Positions 36,230 through 46,115 of a stretch of 64,000 nucleotides of DNA are shown here, piece after piece (position 1 is the first letter of the stretch; every line of letters begins with the position of its first letter). Below the pieces are notes generated by a model. That model saw nothing but the letters and a program-made list of their open reading frames with translations, was not told where the DNA came from and made no database searches. Origin of the DNA: Caprella mutica (taxonomy: Eukaryota; Arthropoda; Malacostraca; Amphipoda; Caprellidae); contig CANNZV010001113.1 of assembly GCA_947561585.1 (NCBI GenBank), positions 105,313-169,312 on the forward strand, read 5' to 3'. A program made the translations under genes and the position numbers.

Positions 36230-36498
36230 AAAGGGCCGTACACACGCAAGGATTTTTAGTCTTTCCACCAGACTTTTTGCTAAGCTCCTCCTACTTTTTC
36301 CACGAGACCAATGAATTATATAAGAAAAAAATGATAAAATTATTATTTATTTTAGTTGGTATCCATGATACCTAAATTTAAATAATAATTTTATCGTTTT
36401 TTTCTTATATAATTTAAAAGTCTCGTGGAAAAAGTAGGAGGAGCTTAGCAAAAGTATGATGGAAAAACTTAGAAAACCCTTCGTGTGTACGGCCTTTT
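36230..36498. mobile_element. Palindromic MITE family 1, copy 2
   Basis: Starts AAAGGGCCGTACACACGCAA and ends with the inverse (GTGTGTACGGCCTTTT). It has the same arms and TTGGTATCCATGATACC loop as 9702-9975. Confidence 0.85.
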
Positions 36499-37180
36499 AG
36501 TGTAAAATAAACTCTTGAAAATTTAAGAATAGTTAGTTTGAAAATCTTGTGGAATTTACTGTAGAATGGAATGCGAGTATATTCATATTTAATTTTTATG
36601 TATTTTGTATAAATAAAGTTCAATTGTTTGTTTAATTGTAACATTAATCCCATTATTTCAATAGCTAAATCTCTCAGAATCATTAATTTGGTCGTATATT
36701 TATATTTTAATATTGCATATTTTTGTTGTCATATTTAATAAAGTTTGATGTAATGCATCGGTTGATTGGATTTGATTCAGACTGTTGGTACGTAAAAATA
36801 TCTCCTAACGAGCAAAGTTAGAAAATCGTAACATTTCAATATGTTTTGAAACAATCTACATTAATTCGGGGAGAAATACAGTACATCATTTTATGTTTTA
36901 CGTTTGTGAAATGTGTATCTAGATAAAAAAATATGAATAAATCAATTAACAGTTTGTTAACCCTAATTGAACTGACAAAATTTAAGAGGATTCTTTACAC
37001 AATGATATTTAGGAAATCAGCAGCTCGAATTATATGATTGTTTGTCAGTTCGTAGCTTTTATCGTATAAATGTACTGTGCAAAATTTTATTTATACAAGA
37101 TTGATAAGAATAGTGTTATTATATTGAATGAATTTGGTTTGTCGAGCTAAAACTCCACAGTCAGTCTTTTAAAGGTTAAG
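36499..37180. other. AT-rich gene-free stretch
   Basis: Nothing supported. Confidence 0.5.
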
Positions 37181-37444
37181 TTAATTACCTTCGCCAAATT
37201 GCGGAAAGATATGTTTTCATCGGCATTTTTTCATTATTTATTTATTTGCAATTTTGCTATATCATAAATTGGTAAAAAAATTATACAACCAAATTGCCTG
37301 AAATTTAGTGGGACGATTGGTTATTATCCAGTAACCATTTGATTAGATTTTGGGAGCGATCAGATCAAAGGTCAAGGTCATGAAAAGGACAAAATCGTTT
37401 GAAGTGGCGGTGAAGGAATGCGCTCTACGAGTGCCCGTTCTAGT
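37181..37444 (+). repeat. Dispersed AAGGTCAAGGTCA repeat, copy 4
   Basis: Begins TTAATTACCTTCGCCAAATT, contains AAAGGTCAAGGTCATGAAAA and ends CTCTACGAGTGCCCGTTCTA. This is the most complete copy and defines the element's ends. Confidence 0.8.
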
Positions 37445-37605
37445 TAGATCTTGTTTTGAGACTATTGTGTATCTTGTATCTAACAATTCCAAGTTTTCCT
37501 CAGAATAATGAGCTAGCTACATGCAAGAAGTTAATTATTTCGTTGAAAAGAATGTCTCAAACCAAACAGATGAAAAGAAATAATAGAGAATTAAGAACAC
37601 CAACA

Positions 37606-38038
37606 CACCAGTGGTTTACCATCACACCAGTGGTTTACCAACACACCAGTGGTTTACCATTACACCAGTGGTTTACCAACACACCAGTGGTTTACCAACA
37701 CACCAGTGGTTTACCATTACACCAGTGGTTTACCATTACACCAGTGGTTTACCATTACACCAGTGGTTTACCATCACACCAGTGGTTTACCAACACACCA
37801 GTGGTTTACCATTACACCAGTGGTTTACCAACACACCAGTGGTTTACCAACACACCAGTGGTTTACCATTACACCAGTGGTTTACCATTACACCAGTGGT
37901 TTACCATTACACCAGTGGTTTACCATCACACCAGTGGTTTACCATCACACCAGTGGTTTACCATCACACCAGTGGTTTACCATCACACCAGTGGTTTACC
38001 ATCACACCAGTGGTTTACCATCACACCAGTGGTTTACA
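37606..38038. repeat. 19-bp minisatellite, ~23 copies
   Basis: Array of CACACCAGTGGTTTACCAT-type units in three variants (CATCAC, CAACAC, CATTAC). The unit has no stop in any plus-strand frame, so three overlapping long open frames arise. None has coding context. Confidence 0.97.
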
Positions 38039-38534
38039 TAATGTAAAATTATATCACTGTAAAAAACATATGGACATGCTTTGTTTAATATTAGTGTACA
38101 ATATAGTTAGCAGAGTAGGAGGCAGAGTTAATGTCAGTTACCATACTAATGTACTGATCTCTACTCTCACTAAATATATCGCTGACGCAGCAAATTACAA
38201 CAGTGCGGATATGCTGACTTTGCTCTAAGTTGTTATTACCTTAACTTGACTTAATGTTTGCCTTAATTGAGATCCTAAAAGTTACTTTCTAATTTACAAA
38301 AATGTGAAAATATATTACTAATAAAAATAATATTAAAAAATCATTGCGTATGGTACACAATGGTAAATAAATTGGATAAAACACAACCGTTGCAGCCACA
38401 ACCCTCACATATTTATGATCTGCATCTCGTGACCATCATTAGAAATAAAAAATATATTTCATTCAATCTATTGTTTTTATTGAGTTACTAGCCGGAGAAA
38501 AAAATAATATGAAACTTTTAACTGACTGGTGTAA

Positions 38535-39308
38535 TGAGTAAAAGTGTAGTAAATATGTAGTAAAAGTGTAGTGAATGTGTAGTAAATATGTAGTAAAAGT
38601 GTAGTAAATGTGTAGTAAAAGTGTAGTGAATGTGTAGTAAATATGTAGTAAATATGTAGTAAAAGTGTAGTGAATGTGTAGTAAAAGTGTAGTAAATGTG
38701 TAGTAAATATGTAGTAAATGTGTAGTAAATTTGTAGTAAATATGTAGTACATGAGTAGTAAATATATAGTAAATGTGTAGTAAATGTGTAGTAAATGTGT
38801 AGTAAATATGTAGTACATGTGTAGTAAATGTGTAGTAAATATGTAGTAAATGTGTAGTAAATATGTAGTAAATATGTAGTAAAAGTGTAGTAAATGTGTA
38901 GTAAAAGTGTAGTAAAAGTGTAGTAAATATGTAGTAAATATGTAGTAAAAGTGTAGTAAATGTGTAGTAAATATGTAGTAAATGTGTAGTAAATGTGTAG
39001 TAAATATGTAGTACATGAGTAGTAAATATATAGTAAATGTGTAGTAAATGTGTAGTAAATATGTAGTACATGTGTAGTAAATGTGTAGTAAATATGTAGT
39101 AAATGTGTAGTAAATATGTAGTAAATATGTAGTAAATGTGTAGTAAATGTGTAGTAAATGTGTAGTAAATATGTAGTAAATGTGTAGTAAATATGTAGTA
39201 AATATGTAGTACATGTGTAGTAAATGTGTAGTAAATGTGTAGTAAATATGTAGTACATGTGTAGTAAATGTGTAGTAAATGTGTAGTAAATATGTAGTAA
39301 ATGTATAA
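38535..39308. repeat. 11-bp minisatellite, ~70 copies, with 264-bp higher-order repeat
   Basis: Array of GTAGTAAATGT/GTAGTAAATAT. The marker GTACATGAGTAGTAAATATA recurs 264 bases apart (near 38748 and 39012), which is 24 units, showing a segmental duplication inside the array. The minus strand is open in three frames purely because of the unit. Confidence 0.96.
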
Positions 39309-39724
39309 TATAGTTACTAATGCTATTTAGTGAGTTTCAATCAACTTCCTCTGCTAATATGCAACATTTTCTCTTCAATTCTCCTCTCAAATCTCTGAGA
39401 GAAATGCCACAACCTAAAGCACGGAGAGTTCCATTAGACTGTTCCCAGTCGAGTGTTTATATCACTTTAATAATAAATGGGAGAGTGGGTCCTTCGTACA
39501 AACAAATAAAAACACAAAAAACCATTGAAACCACAAAAAAATAAAAGAGCGAGTGATGAAAATCTATTAAGTTACACTTAACTAGGAGTATTTTAGTTAC
39601 TCTTAATTAAAGACAGTCTACGGACTTGACTAAGAGCATTTCAGTTACTCTTAATTAAGAATCATTTTACAGGCCTTTAAGCACCTATAATCTTGATTGG
39701 AAGATAATAATATCTTAAATGATG
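39309..39724. other. Gene-free stretch
   Basis: A short open frame (39320-39544) has no known motif. Two copies of an ACTTAACTAGGAGTATTTTAG-like phrase (about 39575 and 39625) resemble the 25-bp unit at 42362. Confidence 0.4.
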
Positions 39725-40800
39725 CTCAATTCTGGTTCAGAAGGAACAGAGATACCACTCAGGCAATTGTTAGGCATTGAATTTATATCTATAATAATTT
39801 TGATAATGATGATTTGGTATTTTCTTTGTATCTTGATTTCCAGAAAGCCTTCGATAGCGTAGACCACAATATATTGATGGAAAATTTATATTTTTTTGGT
39901 GTGAGGGGCCATCCCTATTATTGGTTAAAATCCTATTAGAGGGACAGGAAGCAAGATGTTAATAACAATAATGAACAGTCACAAACTAGATCCATAACTC
40001 ATTCTGTTTATCAAGGGAGCAACTTATGCCCCTTATTATTTCTGACTACGGGAATGACTTGCCATCATGCAATAATTTCTTTAACTTTGTCATGTTTGCT
40101 GATGATTGTACATTACCATGTCCAATTCAACGTGATAACTTAGACAATGCTTACCAAACTATTAATGCTAATTGGTTGTGAGTATATAGTTTGACCAGAT
40201 CAAACAAAATAAAAATAAATGTACAAAAAATTAAAGTTATGGTATTTTCATATAGAGGTGAATTCCATCGAAGGCAGCCGGTTTTGATTGGTGGTGATGC
40301 TGTTGAACAGAATAATTTTATCAAGTTTTTAGGAATCACTTTCTCGCCATGTACATTGTATTTCAAGTAGTATCTCACGAACCTTAGGTATGTTATACAA
40401 ACTACGTGATTTCTTTCCTTTAACAATAATGAAATGTTTCTATTATTCTCCAGTATTTCCTTTCATTAACCAAGGCACATAAGTATGGTTTAATGCAGCA
40501 CCAAACTATGTGGTGGAAGAAGTGGAAATTCTGCAGAGGAAGATTATTAGAGTGTTAAAATTCTTGCCTCATAATGACCACACCTTGCAGCATTTCATGA
40601 ATATGAAGCTTGTACCAGTCAAAGCTACATATATGTTAAGCATGTACAAAGCTCTGAAAATAGATGGATTTGACACAGATTTGTCTAGCAAATCACTGCA
40701 CTGTTAAAATTTGGAACTTTGTACCTGAGGATTTAAAATTTCTGTATACTGTCATAGCATTTTCACGTAATTAAAAGTATATTTGTTGTCTAGCTTACAG
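39725..40800 (+). pseudogene. Degenerate non-LTR retrotransposon reverse transcriptase
   Basis: Translated pieces show successive motifs of a Jockey/CR1-type LINE reverse transcriptase. They are a GFR-like WFRRNRDTTQAIV, then LDFQKAFDSVDHNILMENLY (39828 on), SVYQGSNLCPLLFL, the catalytic-type VMFADDCTL, then NNFIKFLGITFSP, and the C-terminal VEILQRKIIRVLKFL. In-frame stops (after QAIVRH and WLKSY) and frameshifts (after CPLLFL) show that it is dead. The 5' part of the element is missing. The FADD box retains both aspartates, although the reading frame around it is broken. Confidence 0.85.
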
Positions 40801-40887
40801 GAATTAGACTTTGTTGTTTGATCTAAGTTTATTGAAAGATTAACATGTATCAACTGCATTACCATAATATTTACAGACATTCTTATC

Positions 40888-42024
40888 GGTAGCCGGTGAA
40901 TTCCTCGAAGAAACAATTGCTAGGATGAACATTGCTCGAATTATCGATCGCTCCAATAATTCAAAGAAATGTAATATAGGTATTATCAATCAATAATTAT
41001 AATCAGTGACGTTTAGCGGCAGCTAATCGAATTGATTCCACTTCCTGATTAACTGACTTTTTACAATTCATCAAATAAACAATTGTCGAATAATGAATTT
41101 CTCAAATAATCAAATTTCGTATAACCAATTACTTAATTTAAAAGAAGAGGAAGAGTAAACAAGATAAGGACTACAGCAAAGGCAATTTTAAAAAGCAAGT
41201 GGCTCGAATATCAGAGGTCATGCTAAATGTTTCGAGTTCACCCTATGGTTTTGTCTCCAAAGCGAGACACTTTAGTGCATATACTTATAGTTTGGATGCA
41301 CTAAAGTGTATCAGTTCGATGCACTTTAGTTTTTCAGAAATAAGTTGTTAAAATAATGAGGAAATTATTCTCATCATTTTAGCAAAGGAAAATTTGAGAC
41401 ACTAAAGTGCATCGAACGGATGCACCTTCAAGCCTGAGTGCATCCAAACTATAGTTTGATGCACTAAAGTATTTCGCTTTAGAGACAAAGCCATAAGGTG
41501 AACTCGAAACACCTGGGTGCATCAGAGTGTGTCTCATGAACAACCACTCCTCCTGATACCGACAGTTCCCATAACCCAAGTTGCTTAAACCTAACAACTA
41601 TAACCTAGCCATAAGAATATCTCGTCGGAGCTCACTGGAGCGATTGACCGACGAAAAAACGAAAATTGTAGAACTGAAATTTGCTGCAGTTATTCCAGTT
41701 TTATAGAAATAAGAAAATCAGAAAAAGTAAGAATAGTAATTAGTGATAAAAAAAATGTAATACAGATACTATTAATTACTAATTAGAAACCAGAACAGTT
41801 AAGTGAAGCTAATTGAAGTGATTCAACTTCATATAATTAACTGACTTTTAAAAATTGGTTTATGTAACCAATTTGAATATTCGAGCGATTGTTCATTCAA
41901 TCAATTGTTTGTTCGATCAATTGTTTGTTCGATCAATTGTTCGTTCGATCAATTGTTTATTCGAGCAATTGTCCTTAGAGCAATTTTTTTCGAGTAATTA
42001 TTTTTCAAGCAATTTACCCAGTAC
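40888..42024. mobile_element. Foldback-like element H (1137 bp)
   Basis: The left terminus GGTAGCCGGTGAATTCCTCG is followed by degenerate CAATTG...TCGAA units. The right arm (41870-42024) has about ten TCGATCAATTGTTTGT-type inverse units and ends ATTTACCCAGTAC. The flanking 9-mers ATTCTTATC (40879-40887) and ATTCTCATC (42025-42033) match at 8 of 9. A further palindromic element (41227-41512) lies inside. It starts about 90 bases after the LINE relic. Confidence 0.82.
41227..41512. mobile_element. Palindromic MITE nested in element H
   Basis: The arms TTCGAGTTCACCCTATGGTT and GTCTCCAAAGCGA at the left return in inverse at 41450-41512. Multiple GTGCATC/GATGCAC words fill the interior. No coding capacity. 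Confidence 0.7.
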
Positions 42025-42361
42025 ATTCTCATCATTCTTTTCACTTTAGATCATTAGTCATGACTGTACGTGTCTTCTTGCCTAATGCATATGTTTATTT
42101 AATTGCCATGAAGATTTATATGAATTGTTATATACGTTACATATATTTTTTCAATGTATTCTTTAACTAGATTTCCCTTGAAGCCTAGTGCTTTTCCGGC
42201 CTTACAACATTCAAAAACTTACTGTAAGAACTATTAGCATGAGGGAGGCCCGGCCCTGAATCAACTGAAAAAGATGTTATTTGAGAGAATAAATAAATAA
42301 ATATAATATATAAATATTTCAGTCATTATCAAGTACACTGTCAAAGTCTACGGATATAACT

Positions 42362-42960
42362 AAGAGCATTTCAGTCACTCTTCACTAAGAGCATTTCAGT
42401 CACTCTTCACTAAGAGCATTTCAGTCACTCTTCACTAAGAGCATTTCATTCACTCTTCACTAAGAGCATTTCAGTCACTCTTCACTAAGAGCATTTCAGT
42501 CACTCTTCACTAAGAGCATTTCAGTCACTCTTCACTAAGAGCATTTCAGTCACTCTTCACTAAGAGCATTTCATTCACTCTTCACTAAGAGCATTTCAGT
42601 CACTCTTCACTAAGAGCATTTCAGTCACTCTTCACTAAGAGCATTTCAGTCACTCTTCACTAAGAGCATTTCAGTCACTCTTCACTAAGAGCATTTCAGT
42701 CACTCTTCACTAAGAGCATTTCAGTCACTCTTCACTAAGAGCATTTCAGTCACTCTTCACTAAGAGCATTTCAGTCACTCTTCACTAAGAGCATTTCATT
42801 CACTCTTCACTAAGAGCATTTCAGTCACTCTTCACTAAGAGCATTTCAGTCACTCTTCACTAAGAGCATTTCAGTCACTCTTCACTAAGAGCATTTCAGT
42901 CACTCTTCACTAAGAGCATTTCAGTCACTCTTCACTAAGAGCATTTCAGTCACTCTTCAC
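42362..42960. repeat. 25-bp minisatellite, ~24 copies
   Basis: Very homogeneous array of CACTAAGAGCATTTCAGTCA plus CTCTT. The only frequent variant is CATTCACTC in three copies spaced through the array. Confidence 0.97.
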
Positions 42961-43087
42961 TCTCCAGACTTCCAATCAAGGTTGCTAACATATCCACTAC
43001 ATGTTAAATCAAATTGAAAGTGTTGCAGCAAATCTAAAGTCATCACTGCGTGTATAGTGTCACAGGTAACATGTGATGAGGTGTGGA

Positions 43088-43730
43088 GTGCGAGTGGTGA
43101 GTGGATTGCCTGTGATGAGTGGTGAGTGGATTGCCTGTGATGAGTGGTGAGTGGATTGCCTGTGATGAGTGGTGAGTGGATTGATGAGATGAGTGGTGAG
43201 TGGATTGCCTGTGATGAGTGGTGAGTGGATTGCCTGTGATGAGTGGTGATAGGATTGCCTGTGATGAGTGGTGAGTGGATTGCCTGTGATGAGTGGTGAG
43301 TGGATTGCCTGTGATGAGTGGTGAGGGGATTGCCTGTGATGAGTGGTGAGTGGATTGCCTGTGATGAGTGGTGAGTGGATTGCCTGTGATGAGTGGTGAG
43401 GGGATTGATGAGATGAGTGGTGAGTGGATTGCCTGTGATGAGTGGTGAGTGGATTGCCTGTGATGAGTGGTGATAGGATTGCCTGTGATGAGTGGTGAGT
43501 GGATTGATGAGATGAGTGGTGAGTGGATTGCCTGTGATGAGTGGTGAGTGGATTGCCTGTGATGAGTGGTGATAGGATTGCCTGTGATGAGTGGTGAGTG
43601 GATTGCCTGTGATGAGTGGTGAGTGGATTGCCTGTGATGAGTGGTGATAGGATTGCCTGTGATGAGTTGTGAGTGGATTGATGAGATGAGTGGTGAGTGG
43701 ATTGATGAGATGAGTGGTGAGTGGTACAAT
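43088..43730. repeat. 25/20-bp minisatellite
   Basis: About 26 units of GATGAGTGGTGAGTGGATTG plus CCTGT, with interspersed 20-base versions in which the CCTGT part is lost (GGATTGATGAGATGAG) and GATAGG variants. The order of variants repeats, indicating block duplication. Three minus-strand frames are open. Confidence 0.96.
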
Positions 43731-44015
43731 ACATTGAATAATGGTTGGGACAGTCCTAGAATGGTGTTCTATGGTTCTACTATAATATTTTAATGGCACA
43801 ACTATATCTTATACTTTCATAGCATTGACTGTTATCATTTATATTTTATTACTGCTCTAAGAGTCACAATAACACTATAGTAGCCAATCAAGACCATTAT
43901 ATATAAATGGAGAGATGTCTCTCTCACTTTTTTCGATATGAGCTAAAGTGTCAACAGAGAGAGACAAATACCAGTGGCGTGAGAGCTGACAAGCTATTTA
44001 TAGGGGTATTATAGT

Positions 44016-45372
44016 GTAGGAGGTAGGCTTATAGTATATAGGAGATAGGTTTAGAGTATAGGAGATAGGTTTAGAGTATAGGAGATAGGTTTATAGTATA
44101 TAGGAGATAGGTTTAGAGTATAGGAGATAGGTTTATAGTATATAGGAGATAGGTTTATAGTATATAGGAGATAGGTTTATAGTATATAGGAGATAGGTTT
44201 CTAGTATAGGAGATAGGTTTATAGTATAGGAGATAGGCTTATAGTATATAGGAGATAGATTTAGAGTATAGGAGATAGGTTTAGAGTATAGGAGATAGGT
44301 TTAGAGTATAGGAGATAGGTTTATAGTATATAGGAGATAGGTTTAGAGTATAGGAGATAGGTTTAGAGTATAGGAGATAGGTTTATAGTATATAGGAGAT
44401 AGGTTTATAGTATATAGGAGATAGGTTTATAGTATATAGGAGATAGGTTTCTAGTATAGGAGATAGGTTTATAGTATAGGAGATAGGTTTATAGTATATA
44501 GGAGATAGATTTAGAGTATAGGAGATAGGTTTAGAGTATAGGAGATAGGTTTATAGTATATAGGAGATAGGTTTAGAGTATAGGAGATGGGTTTAGAGTA
44601 TAGGAGATAGGTTTATAGTATATAGGAGATAGGTTTATAGTATATAGGAGATAGGTTTATAGTATATAGGAGATAGGTTTCTAGTATAGGAGATAGGTTT
44701 ATAGTATAGGAGATAGGCTTATAGTATATAGGAGATAGGTTTAGAGTATAGGAGATAGGTTTATAGTATATAGGAGATAGATTTAGAGTATAGGAGATAG
44801 GTTTATAGTATATAGGAGATAGGTTTAGAGTATAGGAGATAGGTTTATAGTATATAGGAGATAGGTTTCTAGTATATAGGAGATAGGTTTATAGTATATA
44901 CATAGGAGATAGGTTTCTAGTATAGGAGATAGGTTTATAGTATAGGAGATAGGTTTATAGTATAGGAGATAGGCTTATAGTATATAGGAGATAGGTTTAG
45001 AGTATAGGAGATAGGTTTATAGTATATAGGAGATAGGTTTCTAGTATATAGGAGATATAGGTTTATAGTATATACATAGGAGATAGGTTTATAGTATAGG
45101 AGATAGGTTTATAGTATAGGAGATAGGCTTATAGTATATAGGAGATAGGTTTAGAGTATAGAAGATGGGTTTATAGTATATAGGAGATAGGTTTATAGTA
45201 TATAGGAGATAGGTTTAGAGTATAGGAGATAGGTTTATAGTATATAGGAGATGGGTTTATAGTATATAGGAGATAGGTTTATAGTATATAGGAGATGGGT
45301 TTATAGTATATAGGAGATAGGTTTATAGTATATAGGAGATGGGTTTATAGTATATAGGAGATATATGTATAG
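44016..45372. repeat. 20/22-bp minisatellite with higher-order repeat
   Basis: About 63 units of TATAGGAGATAGGTTTAGAG and TATATAGGAGATAGGTTTATAG types. A block of about 230 bases with a fixed order of variants (including the rarer GGTTTCTAGTATAGG and GGCTTATAG forms) recurs at about 44030, 44250, 44485 and beyond. The array is interrupted at its right end by a LINE fragment and resumes at 45970. Confidence 0.96.
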
Positions 45373-45385
45373 GGGATACATATTT

Positions 45386-45960
45386 AAGAACTGAATAACA
45401 TGTACAGTAAATTGAATATTTTGAAATTTGATGAATTGTTTAACTATTTTTTAATGAAATTTTTACGTGAAGCCCAATTCAACAACGAAAATATTTTTCA
45501 AAAAATATTTTAGCACCCACATTTCAGATCATAGCCACAATGCGAACATTTTTTAACAACACCAATCTAAACCTTCCCCACATTAAAACAGAAGTAGAAC
45601 GTAATTCCCCCTTTTTTAGATCTATTGAACTCTGGCGAAGTTTACCCTCCATTTTTATTAGTACCCATGTCTGATTTTAAATTCAAAAACTTTTTTAAAA
45701 ATATTGCATTGATAACTATGTCGATGAATAGTGTCTTAAAATCAGCATCGTGGGCTTTTGTATTTTTTACTGTATCAATTTTAATTTAGAACTTTATAAT
45801 GAAATTTTTGATTTTGGTAATTTTTAGGTTCTATTAGATTTTAATTATTTTAGGAACCAACACTGTACAATTGTTTTAGTAACTGTTTAGCATGATTTAA
45901 TTGAAAAAAATTAAAAGAGTAAAATGTAAATAAAAATAAATAAATAAAATATAGTAAAGG
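45386..45960 (+). pseudogene. 5'-truncated LINE tail inserted in the minisatellite
   Basis: The first part reads NMYSKLNILKFDELFNYFLM. After a frameshift, the next part has LPHIKTEVERN and FFRSIELWRSLPS, the characteristic C-terminus of Jockey/CR1-like LINE ORF2 proteins (the R-x-I-x-x-W-x-x-L-P box). It ends in a (TAAA)n-like tail at about 45930-45955. GGAGATA repeat units flank it on both sides, so it inserted into an existing array. Confidence 0.8.
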
Positions 45961-45969
45961 ATGTATATA

Positions 45970-46115
45970 TATTATATAGGAGATACGTTTATAGGGACCA
46001 TTAATTTTATAGTATAGGAGATATATCTATAAGGAAAATACATATTATAGTAAATGATATATATATATATAGAAAGAATATATATTTTTATAGTATAGGA
46101 GATATATTTACAGGG
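45970..46115. repeat. Remnant of the GGAGATA minisatellite
   Basis: Diverged units TATAGGAGATACGTTTATAG, GTATAGGAGATATATCTATA and GTATAGGAGATATATTTACA continue the array beyond the LINE insertion. Confidence 0.8.
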
